Assembly (NCBI GenBank): GCA_963666995.1
Contig: OY762941.1
Location: 868,001 to 932,000, forward strand
Direction: 5' to 3'
From: Syntrophobacter sp963666995
GTDB lineage: Bacteria > Desulfobacterota > Syntrophobacteria > Syntrophobacterales > Syntrophobacteraceae
DNA length: 64,000 bases
Positions 8,706 to 16,915 of the stretch are shown one piece after another. A program made the translations under genes and the position numbers. Numbering within the stretch: position 1 is the first letter of the stretch; each line of letters begins with the position of its first letter. The notes under the pieces were generated by a model. It saw only the letters and a list, made by a program, of their open reading frames with translations. It had not been told where the DNA came from and did not search any database.

Positions 8706-11700
8706 TCATCCGCGTTGACCGCCTGCGCGAATGGCAGCGACGATCTGGCGGTCACGGAAGTGCTTCATGTCGATGGCTTTCTGCGGACACGATGCGGCAC
8801 ATACGCCGCATCCCTTGCAGGAAGCCGAAATTGTTTCGGCCCGGTATCCTCTTCCGTACACTTTGTGGAGCCTGATAGCGCCGAAGGGACACAGGGCCTC
8901 GCACAATCCGCAGCCTATGCACAAATCCGGATCGACTACGGAAACGATCGCGGAGACCTCCATGTAAGGTTTTGCCAGCACGCTCGCCGCGCGGGCGGCC
9001 GCCGCCTGGGCCTGGGTGATGGACTCTTCGATCGGCTTTGGGTAATGAGCCAGACCGGCCACAAACACCCCATCGGTCGCAAAGTCCACCGGACGCAGTT
9101 TCATGTGGGCTTCGAGGAAGAACCCGTCCTGGTTCAGGGGCACTTTAAAGAACCGGGAAAGCTCTTCTCCGGATTTCGGGATAATGGCCGTGGCCAGATT
9201 CAGATAGTCCACGGTGAGTTGGACGGGTCTGCCCAGCACGTGGTCGCGCACGGTGATCTTGAGCTTTTCCCCGCCCGCGTTGTCGGTGACCTTCTCAACC
9301 AACGGCTTCTCGTCCGGCGAATACCTGATGAAGAGCACCCCGAGCCCCAGGGCCTTCTGGTAGAGTTCCTCCCGCTGTCCGTAGGTGCGCAGGTCGCGAT
9401 AGAGAATATAAACGTCGAGATCGGGCTTCCGGGTCTTCAGCTCAATGGCCTGCTGGACCGATGCCGTGCAGCAGATCTTGGAACAGTAGGGCCGCTCGGG
9501 TATCCGTGACCCCACGCACTGGATGAATGCCACCGCATTTGACCGGTCCAGCTTCTGAGGACTTTCATCAAAGGATTTCTGAAGTTCGTACCACCGCGTC
9601 ACGCGGTCGCTCTGCCCGTAAAGGTACTCGGCCGGCTCCAGTGAGTGAGCTCCCGTTGCGAGGACTGCAATGCCGTGCTTCAGACTCCGCTCACCCTTCT
9701 TCGTCTGTACGGTGGTCGTGAACTGTCCGACAAATCCTTCTACGCCGATGATCCCGGCACCGGTGAACACCTCGATATTGGCATGATTCAGGAGCCGGTC
9801 CCGCATCCCGGCCACAAAGAGGCCGACGTCCTCACCCCGCCAGGTCTTTTTGACCTTCAGCGCGTGGCCGCCCAGCTCATCTTTTTCTTCCACAAGAAAG
9901 GTTTTGAAGCCCTGATCCGCGAGATTCAGTGCCGCGCTCATGCCTGCAAGGCCGCCTCCGATGACCAATGCCGACTGGTTAAGCTCCACCTGCAGCCCCT
10001 CGATGGGTTCAAGCAGCGCCACCTTCGCCACAGCCATGCGCACCAGGTCCTTTGCCTTCAGTGTGGCCTTTTCCGGTTCCGCCTGGTGGACCCAGGAATC
10101 CTGGTCGCGGATGTTGACGAGTTCGAAAAGGTAACGGTTCAGACTGGCTTCCCGGATCGTTTCCTGGAAAAGGGGTTCGTGAGTGCGGGGGGTGCACGCG
10201 GCCACGACAATGCGGTTCAAATGGTGATCCCTGATCGCATCCCGGATAAGCTTCTGAGTGTCCTGGCTGCACGTGAACATGTTATCCGCAACATAGGCGA
10301 CTCCGGGCAATGCTTTGGCGTACTCGCGGACTGCCGGAACGTCGACCACGCTGCCGATGTTAATGCCGCAGTGGCAGACGAAGACGCCGATACGCGGCGC
10401 AAGGCCGGCGGTCGGCTCTTCAGGCGGGTAGGTCTTCTCCCTGGTGAGCGTATTTCGGGCTGGAGCAAGCAGTGCAGCCGCCGCGGCCGATGTCGCCGAA
10501 GACTCCATGACCGAGTAGGGGATATCCTTGGGTCCGGAAAAAGCGCCGCAGAGGAAGATGCCGGGCCGGGAGCCGGTAACGGGGGTAAAACAACCGGCGG
10601 AAGCAAAACCGTCCTCACCGAGCCGGATGCCCAGTTTTGCCGCCAGATCGCGGGTCTCTCCCGAAACCTCAAGGCCTACGGACAGAACGACCATGTCAAA
10701 GACTTCGCTCCGGACAACACCGCTCTCGTCCACATATTCCAGTTCCAGGTCATCCGACCCCGGACCCGCGGCCTCGATGCTGTGAACCCTGGAGCGGAGA
10801 AACCGGACGCCCGTCTCCGTCTTTGCCCGGTTGTAATAGCGCTCGAATTCCTTGCCGTAGGTCCGCATGTCCATAAAGAATATCGCCGCGTCGAGATCAC
10901 CGCTCGAATGCTCCTTGGCAATGACCGCTTCCTTGATGGCATACATGCAGCAAACGCCCGAACAGTAGCCATGGGACCCGAGATGGGTGTGGTTGATGTC
11001 ACGTGACCCGACGCACTGCAGCCACGCGATCTTTTTCGGCTCCACTCTGTCGGACGGACGCGCCAGATGTCCCTCGTAAGGTCCGGACGCACTGAGAATG
11101 CGCTCAAATTCCATGCTGGTGATCACATTCTGATGCCTGCGGTATCCGTAGGTGTCGTAGACGTGGGGATCGAAAGCCTTAAAGCCGGGCGCAAGGACTA
11201 TGGAACCCACCCTGATGGAGTGCATCTTGTCCTGCTGAGAGAAATCGACAGCCCCCGCCGGACAGAATTTCTCACAGGCCCTGCACTTGCCGTTCTTGAA
11301 ATAGATGCAGTTCTCTTCGTCGATGACATACTTGAGCGGCACTGCCTGGGGGTACTTGACGTAAGCGGCTTTTCGCTTTCCCAATCCCTCGTTGAACTCG
11401 TCGTCCACCTTCTTCGGACATTTCTCGGCGCAGACGCCGCAGGCGATGCACTTGCCGGAATCGACGTATCTGGGGCGCTCGCGTACCGACACCGTAAAAT
11501 CACCGGCTTCGCCTTCCAATGCTTCTATTTCCGCCTTGGTGATCAATTGAATATTGAGATGGCGGCCCGCTTCGACGAGTTTCGGAGAGAGAATGCACAT
11601 CGAACAATCATTCGTCGGGAATGTCTTGTCCAGTTGCGCCATTACCCCACCGATCGAGGGGCTCTTCTCCACCAGGTACACATAAAAGCCGGAATCCGCC

Positions 11701-11789
11701 AGATCGAGGGCCGATTGCACTCCCGCAATACCCCCTCCCACCACCATGACTGCGCCGGTGACCGGTTTTGACCCATCCTTACCATTCAT
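8706..11789 (-). CDS. hdrA: HdrA, large tandem form (cysteine version)
   Basis: A 1027-residue tandem HdrA, first gene of the operon. It has an FAD module (VMVVGGGIAGVQ at about 14-25), the conserved TNDCSMC motif with Cys65 where the second HdrA has selenocysteine, ferredoxin motifs CIACGVCAEKCP and CRACEKFCP, a second FAD module (ALVIGGGLAGMS) and C-terminal motifs CIGCGLCEALCP and CKGCGVCAASCP. It shares long stretches with the HdrA at 4776-7802, so the two are paralogues. The ATG at 11787-11789 has GGAG 8 nt upstream; a GTG three codons earlier is the alternative. Known role of the family: bifurcating or confurcating electrons at FAD between ferredoxin, a disulfide/CCG subunit and an MvhD-linked donor. 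Confidence 0.92.
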   Translation of the reverse strand: MNGKDGSKPVTGAVMVVGGGIAGVQSALDLADSGFYVYLVEKSPSIGGVMAQLDKTFPTNDCSMCILSPKLVEAGRHLNIQLITKAEIEALEGEAGDFTVSVRERPRYVDSGKCIACGVCAEKCPKKVDDEFNEGLGKRKAAYVKYPQAVPLKYVIDEENCIYFKNGKCRACEKFCPAGAVDFSQQDKMHSIRVGSIVLAPGFKAFDPHVYDTYGYRRHQNVITSMEFERILSASGPYEGHLARPSDRVEPKKIAWLQCVGSRDINHTHLGSHGYCSGVCCMYAIKEAVIAKEHSSGDLDAAIFFMDMRTYGKEFERYYNRAKTETGVRFLRSRVHSIEAAGPGSDDLELEYVDESGVVRSEVFDMVVLSVGLEVSGETRDLAAKLGIRLGEDGFASAGCFTPVTGSRPGIFLCGAFSGPKDIPYSVMESSATSAAAAALLAPARNTLTREKTYPPEEPTAGLAPRIGVFVCHCGINIGSVVDVPAVREYAKALPGVAYVADNMFTCSQDTQKLIRDAIRDHHLNRIVVAACTPRTHEPLFQETIREASLNRYLFELVNIRDQDSWVHQAEPEKATLKAKDLVRMAVAKVALLEPIEGLQVELNQSALVIGGGLAGMSAALNLADQGFKTFLVEEKDELGGHALKVKKTWRGEDVGLFVAGMRDRLLNHANIEVFTGAGIIGVEGFVGQFTTTVQTKKGERSLKHGIAVLATGAHSLEPAEYLYGQSDRVTRWYELQKSFDESPQKLDRSNAVAFIQCVGSRIPERPYCSKICCTASVQQAIELKTRKPDLDVYILYRDLRTYGQREELYQKALGLGVLFIRYSPDEKPLVEKVTDNAGGEKLKITVRDHVLGRPVQLTVDYLNLATAIIPKSGEELSRFFKVPLNQDGFFLEAHMKLRPVDFATDGVFVAGLAHYPKPIEESITQAQAAAARAASVLAKPYMEVSAIVSVVDPDLCIGCGLCEALCPFGAIRLHKVYGRGYRAETISASCKGCGVCAASCPQKAIDMKHFRDRQIVAAIRAGGQRG

Positions 11790-11875
11790 GAATTTCACTC
11801 CATGGCGATTTACGGAAGACCCTGATGCAACGCTTTCAACACAGCGAACCCGCTGTTACGGGGACATCCGGAAAA

Positions 11876-11915
11876 GGCGGACATGTTTGTGAATACTGTC
11901 ACAAACATGTCCGCC
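11876..11915. repeat. Perfect 40-nt inverted repeat (17-bp arms) in the hdrA leader
   Basis: GGCGGACATGTTTGTGA (11876-11892), 6-nt spacer ATACTG, then its exact reverse complement (11899-11915). It lies 87 nt upstream of the hdrA start and, if the promoter at 11975-12003 is used, within the transcribed leader. No T-run follows on either strand, so a simple terminator is unlikely. It could be an operator, an RNA stability or attenuation hairpin, or a small repeat insertion. Confidence 0.7.
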
Positions 11916-11974
11916 AACACTGTGCATCATCGGCAGGCAAAAAATTCGCAGTGAAAGTATAACCAACCGACCGA

Positions 11975-12003
11975 ATAATACAAAGGGAAATTGACAAAAT
12001 CAA
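11975..12003 (-). promoter_or_regulatory. Sigma70-like promoter for the hdr/flx operon
   Basis: On the minus strand TTGATT (11998-12003), 17-nt spacer, TATTAT (11975-11980), within an AT-rich island in otherwise GC-rich sequence. This would give a leader of roughly 175-180 nt before the hdrA ATG, containing the 40-nt hairpin. Confidence 0.45.
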
Positions 12004-12486
12004 AATCAAATTTTCAATTTTGCACAGACGCAAAATGAACAATGATTTTCTTCAACTCCATCGATTCCTCCACATGCCTTCTACGGGGAAAAGTTACGGG
12101 TACCGGCAAGGACTTGTTTCACGTCAGCGGTGAGGCGAGCCGAACGAACTGAATTCCGGTCGACCTGAGAAGTGCCCTCCCCGGTCGGCGCGGCCTCGGG
12201 AGCATACGGAGGTTGAGTCCAACATTCAGCCTGCTCTTGAACGTAACCTTAATCTTGTCTGTTCAATTAACAAGTAATAAATGATTGTGTCTCATAATCC
12301 CGGAAGATTGTGAAGTCAAGGTGGGATCTGGTGAAAACCTTCCTTTACAAAGATGAGATCCTTGCCGTGGATTCTGCTATTATCCATGCTTGGCGGCGGC
12401 CCTGCCGGTTGCACCGTCCATGGGGTTTTTCCGCTTCTCATTGAGCACCGATTCCATTCAATCTTCTGTATTCAGGGGGCCACAGC
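12004..12486. other. Intergenic region between divergent hdr operon and pfk
   Basis: No gene seen. The part next to the hdr promoter is AT-rich; the part near 12200-12340 may hold the pfk promoter, but I found no convincing -35/-10 pair. The pfk start has an AGGGGG ribosome site 7 nt upstream of its ATG. Confidence 0.5.
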
Positions 12487-14703
12487 ATGATTCAAAGCAT
12501 AGGGGTCTTGACCAGTGGAGGGGATTCTCCGGGGATGAACGCCGCCATCCGGGCCGTAGTCAGGCGGGCGCTCGATTTCGGGATTAAGGTTTACGGAATT
12601 TACGGCGGCTACGAAGGACTCGTGGAGGGAAAAGACCAAATCCGGCTGCTCAACTGGAACGACGTCGGGGGGATCATCCAGAGAGGCGGAACGTTTCTCG
12701 GGACGGCGCGCTCGGAGAGCTTCCGCAAGTCGGAAGGAAGGCGCAGGGCGGTCCGGAACCTGCTGGAATACAACATTCAGGCACTGGTCGTCATCGGAGG
12801 CGACGGTTCCCTCATGGGTGCGCACATTCTCTCCACCGAGTGGCCCGAACATGTGCGGGAGATCCTCCGGACCGGGAAAGAATCGTCCGCGGACGATCCG
12901 GATATCCCGCCCCTGCAGGTCGTCGGACTTCCGGGATCGATCGACAACGACCTGAGCGGAACGGATATGTCCCTCGGCGCCGACACAGCCCTCAATCATA
13001 TCGTAAAAGCCATCGACAACCTTTCCTCGACCGCCGCATCTCACCACCGGACCTTCATCGTCGAGACCATGGGAAGGCACTGCGGCTACCTGGCCCTTGC
13101 GGCCACCCTGGCCGGCGGGGCTTCCTGGGTCCTGGTGCCCGAAGAGGAACTCGACATGCGGTGGCATCACAAGATGGTCGAGACCATCGAAAAAGCTCGA
13201 GCGACCGGACTCCCGCACCAGATGGTGGTCGTGGCCGAAGGCGCGAGGCACCCGGATGGCCTGATCCTGGGGTGCAACGATGTCAAAAAGATCCTGAACG
13301 ATCGGCTGGGGATCGACGTTCGAGTGACGGTTCTCGGGCACGTCCAGCGAGGCGGGGCGCCTTCAGCCTTCGACCGCATACTCGCCACCAGGCTGGGGGT
13401 TGCTGCCGTGGACATCCTGCTCCGTGAACCCGACGTGATCCATCGCCACATGCTCGGTCTCGTCACTAACCAGGTGGTGGCGACGCCGCTTCTGGAGGTC
13501 GTCGAGAAGAGCCAGGAAATCGCCAGGGAAATCGAACAGGGGAATTACCAGAGGGCCCTCGATCTTCGCGGGGAGAGTTTCAAAAACACCTTGTCTCTCG
13601 TGAAAACGCTGACTCGAATCACTCCGGCGGCGAAACCGGAAGAGGACGGCATTGTTGTCATTCTGACCGGGGGAGGAGATGCGCCCGGAATGAACGCCGC
13701 CGTGAGCGTGGCCGCCCGCTGCCTGATGAACCGGGGCGTTCCGGTTTATGGTTCTCAGGATGGATTTCTCGGCCTGATCAATGGAAACCTCATCGAACTC
13801 GACTGGCATGACCTCGTGCAGTGGATCAACCGGCCGGGTTCGGACATCGGAACTGCGAGGTTCGAACTCGAAGCCGAGCAGATCAAAGACCTTGCCGCAA
13901 CCGTCAGGAAACGCAACGTCAAAGGGATTATCGCCGTCGGCGGGTGGGGAACTTATCTCGATGTCGCAAAGGTGGCGGATCTGCGTCGTGAGTTCGACTC
14001 TTTGAACATTCCTATAATTCTACTGCCCGCGAGCATCGACAACAACCTGCCCTGCTCCGAATATTCCGTCGGCGCCGATACCGCCCTCAACAACATCCTC
14101 GATGCGACCGACAAGATAAGACATACCGCCGGGGCCACCAGACGGGCGTTCATCGTTGAGGTGATGGGGAAACAGTGCGGCTTTCTGGCATGGATGAGCG
14201 CGCTCGCTTCAGGGGCGGAAAAGGCCTACATCCCCGAAACGGGCATTACCCTGGCCGAACTGAACGCGGACGTGGAAGATCTCAAGAAGAGCTTCGAGTG
14301 CGGCAAGCGGATGGTCATCTTCGTGCGCAATGAAGAATCATCGCTCCATTACACAACCGATTTCATCAGGAACCTGCTCGAAGAGGAAAGCAAGGGTGAA
14401 TTTGAGGTCAGGACCGCGGTCCTCGGACATGTCCAGCGGGGAGGATATCCGACCGCATTCGACAGGATCATTGCCAGCCGCATGGGCGCCGCCGCGGCGT
14501 TCGCGCTCTTTGAGGCAATGAAGAGCGGGGATGCGGGAATCTCCGTCCTCGGCCTTCAGGGCCGGGGCGTCGCCGCCGTTCCCCTGTCCGAGGCTCTTCG
14601 GAAAATGGACGTCGCCCATGGCCGCCCCAGGCAGCAATGGTTCATGCACCTGATGGACATCGCGGTTTCCCTGGCAAGGCGCGGTCCGAAATGCGGACTC
14701 TGA
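12487..14703 (+). CDS. pfkA: Tandem-duplicated 6-phosphofructokinase
   Basis: Phosphorylates fructose 6-phosphate in glycolysis. At 738 residues it is about twice a usual bacterial PFK and consists of two PFK domains (about 1-375 and 385-738), as in eukaryotic PFKs. The N-half keeps the active-site features: GGDGS at 104-108 and G-S-I-D-N-D with catalytic Asp153, plus MGRHCGY and GHVQRGGAPSAFDR. The Gly in GGDGS points to ATP rather than pyrophosphate as donor. The C-half has GGWGT in place of GGDGT and SIDNN (Asp518, Asn520), so it probably lost catalysis and may be an allosteric half, while keeping GHVQRGGYPTAFDR. ATG at 12487 with AGGGGG 7 nt upstream. Transcribed divergently from the hdr operon; no operon partner. 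Confidence 0.9.
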   Translation: MIQSIGVLTSGGDSPGMNAAIRAVVRRALDFGIKVYGIYGGYEGLVEGKDQIRLLNWNDVGGIIQRGGTFLGTARSESFRKSEGRRRAVRNLLEYNIQALVVIGGDGSLMGAHILSTEWPEHVREILRTGKESSADDPDIPPLQVVGLPGSIDNDLSGTDMSLGADTALNHIVKAIDNLSSTAASHHRTFIVETMGRHCGYLALAATLAGGASWVLVPEEELDMRWHHKMVETIEKARATGLPHQMVVVAEGARHPDGLILGCNDVKKILNDRLGIDVRVTVLGHVQRGGAPSAFDRILATRLGVAAVDILLREPDVIHRHMLGLVTNQVVATPLLEVVEKSQEIAREIEQGNYQRALDLRGESFKNTLSLVKTLTRITPAAKPEEDGIVVILTGGGDAPGMNAAVSVAARCLMNRGVPVYGSQDGFLGLINGNLIELDWHDLVQWINRPGSDIGTARFELEAEQIKDLAATVRKRNVKGIIAVGGWGTYLDVAKVADLRREFDSLNIPIILLPASIDNNLPCSEYSVGADTALNNILDATDKIRHTAGATRRAFIVEVMGKQCGFLAWMSALASGAEKAYIPETGITLAELNADVEDLKKSFECGKRMVIFVRNEESSLHYTTDFIRNLLEEESKGEFEVRTAVLGHVQRGGYPTAFDRIIASRMGAAAAFALFEAMKSGDAGISVLGLQGRGVAAVPLSEALRKMDVAHGRPRQQWFMHLMDIAVSLARRGPKCGL

Positions 14704-14750
14704 CCCGATTATTCATGCCAATTTGCGTACAAAATAGAGTCCCGAAATTC

Positions 14751-14797
14751 GCATTTCCATGCTTCGCGGGTGAGGCGAGCAGCATGGAAAATTGCGT
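14751..14797. terminator. Long hairpin downstream of pfk
   Basis: TTTCCATGCT (14754-14763) pairs with AGCATGGAAA (14781-14790). The inner TCGC/GCGA can extend the stem past a 2-nt bulge, and outer CGCA/TGCG extends it at the base. It lies about 50 nt past the pfk stop. No U-run follows, so it may be a 3'-end stability hairpin or a repeat element rather than a classical terminator. Confidence 0.4.
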
Positions 14798-14824
14798 TCA
14801 GTATAAGATAAACCCCAAGAGAGC

Positions 14825-14965
14825 GGGGGAATGATTCGGGACTGTTGCCCAAAGGAAAAGTGTCTGCATTCCCACGCAGGAGCGTGGGAACGAGCGTAAC
14901 CAGGATTCGTCATTCCGGCGAACACTCATGGCCTTTCGGCCACAACGAAGTATGAAAAATTGTTT
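14825..14965. repeat. Dispersed intergenic repeat, copy A
   Basis: Contains a 46-nt block (14904-14949) identical to the reverse complement of 36502-36547, preceded by a second conserved block (GGGGGAATGATT ... TGTTGCCCAAAGGA, from about 14825) that also recurs, inverted, near 36565-36612. Between the blocks this copy carries an extra GC-rich hairpin (TTCCCACGC / GCGTGGGAA, 14869-14890). Confidence 0.75.
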
Positions 14966-14989
14966 GCCTTAATCGAGACAGGGTATCGC

Positions 14990-15019
14990 CTCGTTCCCAC
15001 GCTCCTGCGTGGGAACGAG
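14990..15019. repeat. Perfect 13-bp-arm hairpin element
   Basis: CTCGTTCCCACGC (14990-15002), loop TCCT, GCGTGGGAACGAG (15007-15019). Its core is the same element as the hairpin at 14869-14894 in inverted orientation, so the two flank about 95 bp. The intergenic stretch 14704-15290 otherwise holds no gene that I can support. Confidence 0.75.
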
Positions 15020-15290
15020 AGCGCCACGAGTTGGAAGCCGGCCTGACAGGAGCAGAGTCCTCGGGAATCTCCCCCGGATATTGCTGCGTTTGCGTCTCGA
15101 GATACCAGTCACCGCATTCCCGCCTCGGAACATCGGTAAGCGCTCCGGCCCACAAATTCTGTTGCGGCAACTTCCAGAAGGGTCTATAAGAGAATCAGTC
15201 GTGTAGGTATTCTAACTCGGGGCCATATTCCAGTCTCTTGAAAATAGCCGCCAGCTAACAATTCAACAAACCATCAGGACATCAAGCCGA

Positions 15291-16100
15291 ATGCTGGACT
15301 TGCATAACCACATTCTTCCAGGTCTTGACGACGGGGCGCTCAACTGGGAGCAAGCCCTTGCCATGGCCCGCATGGCGTTAAATGACGGGGTGACGGGCAT
15401 TGTCTGCACTCCTCACTGGGTTTCCGGGTATTACGACAACACGCTTTCAAAGGTCATGGCCATAACGGATACCTTCAGAGAGAAACTCAAGGAAGAAGAT
15501 ATTCCACTGCTGGTTTACCCCGGCTCGGAGCTTCGCCTCGACTACAACCTCACGGAACGGATAAAGTCAGGGGAAGTCATGACCCTGAACAATACGGGAC
15601 GCTATGCGCTCGTCGAATTTCCCACTGAGATATTGCCTCACAACCTGGACAGCTTCTTTTGGGAACTCCAGGCCAACGATATTACTCCGATCCTCAGCCA
15701 TCCCGAACGTCACGCAATTATGATGCAGAACACCTCCATGCTTTACAAATGGGTGGAGAACGGCGTCCTTGTTCAGATCACGTCGGCGAGCCTGCTCGGA
15801 CGGTTCGGTTCTCATGTCCGCAGGTATGCGGAATCACTGCTGGAACACCGCCTGGCGCATATCCTGGCAACAGACGCGCATGGGCTGTCGATGCGCACCC
15901 CGAGACTCGCCGAGGGCTTCGATACGGTGTGCGCCATCGCGGGACCTGAAATCGCACATCAAATGGTGTGCGATATCCCCCGGAGCGTCATTGAAGGGGT
16001 CCCCGCAAAAGTTCCGGACCCAATCCCGCTCATCCGGAATGCAAAAACCTCTCCCTTTTCACGCTTCTATTCATTCTTCGGTCTGAAACCCCGCAGGTAA
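15291..16100 (+). CDS. PHP-domain tyrosine phosphatase, CpsB/YwqE family
   Basis: A 269-residue cytoplasmic metal-dependent phosphatase that in Firmicutes dephosphorylates the tyrosine kinases controlling capsule or exopolysaccharide export. The PHP signature is at the start (MLDLHNHILPGLDDGA), with further ligands in CTPHW (about 39-43), SHPERH (about 138-143) and ATDAHG (about 194-199). Length and domain span match the family. No exopolysaccharide genes or tyrosine kinase lie nearby in this window, so the partner must be elsewhere. The ATG at 15291 lacks a strong ribosome site. Confidence 0.85.
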   Translation: MLDLHNHILPGLDDGALNWEQALAMARMALNDGVTGIVCTPHWVSGYYDNTLSKVMAITDTFREKLKEEDIPLLVYPGSELRLDYNLTERIKSGEVMTLNNTGRYALVEFPTEILPHNLDSFFWELQANDITPILSHPERHAIMMQNTSMLYKWVENGVLVQITSASLLGRFGSHVRRYAESLLEHRLAHILATDAHGLSMRTPRLAEGFDTVCAIAGPEIAHQMVCDIPRSVIEGVPAKVPDPIPLIRNAKTSPFSRFYSFFGLKPRR

Positions 16101-16193
16101 GCGGATCCGCTCGTGGAATGGGGCGGAAGGCTGAAAGTCTCATCCCGGTCATTACAGATGAGTGCCGGTCCAATGAGATATTTAATCTTAGGG

Positions 16194-16225
16194 GATAACA
16201 ACTCTTGATTTAAGTGTTATCTTTT
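16194..16225 (+). terminator. Candidate Rho-independent terminator
   Basis: GATAACA (16194-16200) and TGTTATC (16215-16221) pair around a loop that includes a short bulged extension, followed by TTTT (16222-16225). It lies 94 nt downstream of the PHP phosphatase. Confidence 0.4.
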
Positions 16226-16290
16226 AAGTGGGAGAAAAAAGTCGTTTCCAATCGTAACTGTTCGCCTGAATCAGGCCTTTCTCCTGAAGG

Positions 16291-16323
16291 AAGAGTCGGG
16301 TTCCCCCTCCTTCCCCGACTCTT
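16291..16323. terminator. Hairpin with 10-bp arms between PHP phosphatase and MFS remnant
   Basis: AAGAGTCGGG (16291-16300), 13-nt loop, CCCGACTCTT (16314-16323), followed by a pyrimidine run on the + strand. It may terminate transcription from either side. Confidence 0.35.
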
Positions 16324-16459
16324 TCCTTCTTAGCAATATCCCCAGATCGCCCGCCCTCCTGATCGAACTCCAGGGACCCCCGGTTGGGAAAGGCGCATGC
16401 GGCATTCCTGCCGGGCACGGTTCCAGGCGCAGCTTCGGCCAAAACGAATTGACGGATCG

Positions 16460-16864
16460 TCCGGGCGAGTCTACTTCTGGGCCGACCGTTTCTGCAGCGG
16501 TTATTTTTCGTCCGGGACAACCCTTTTTCTGACAATGGTGCCGCTGATGCCGAACCTGCCACTGGCCGTCACGGTCCTGCTGCTTCGCTTCAGTATTGCG
16601 CAGATGGATGTCCCGACGCGCCAGTCGTATACGATGGCGGTGGTCGATCCGGAGGAGCGCTCGGCAGCCGCAGGGACAACCAGCGTTGCCCGAACGATCG
16701 GGGCATCGTTTGCACCCGTGCTCGCGGGGCCTCTGCTTGCGGGCGCCGTGTTGGTCAACATGCCTTTTTATCCGGCGGGGGGGATCAAGCTTGCCTGCGA
16801 TTTGCTGCTCTACCGGCTTTTCAGGGCCGTAGAGTCGCCCGAAGAGGAAAGGAACGGCCGCTGA
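16460..16864 (+). pseudogene. Remnant of an MFS transporter (C-terminal part only)
   Basis: About 130 residues match the C-terminal third of drug/sugar-type major facilitator proteins: a membrane helix around MVPLMPNLPLAVTVLLLRF, then QMDVPTRQSYTMAVV, then GASFAPVLAGPLLAGA and a final hydrophobic segment with DLLLYRLF. The first two thirds of such a protein (about 270 residues) are absent; upstream sequence back to the PHP gene shows no matching frame. I therefore call it a decayed gene. The open frame extends to 16397 but that part has no family resemblance. Confidence 0.65.
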
Positions 16865-16915
16865 GGGAAGCAGATCCCCGGAGATCTCCGGACATACCCG
16901 CGCCGCTGATTCGTA

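Noticed and set aside
9645..11006. 453-codon open frame on the + strand
   Set aside because: Antisense to the cysteine-form hdrA, with no recognisable motifs or ribosome site.
11876..11915. Intrinsic terminator
   Set aside because: No U-run on either strand, and it lies upstream of, not after, a gene in each direction.
14869..15019. CRISPR array
   Set aside because: Only two repeat units, in inverted orientation and themselves palindromic; no regular spacers and no cas genes.
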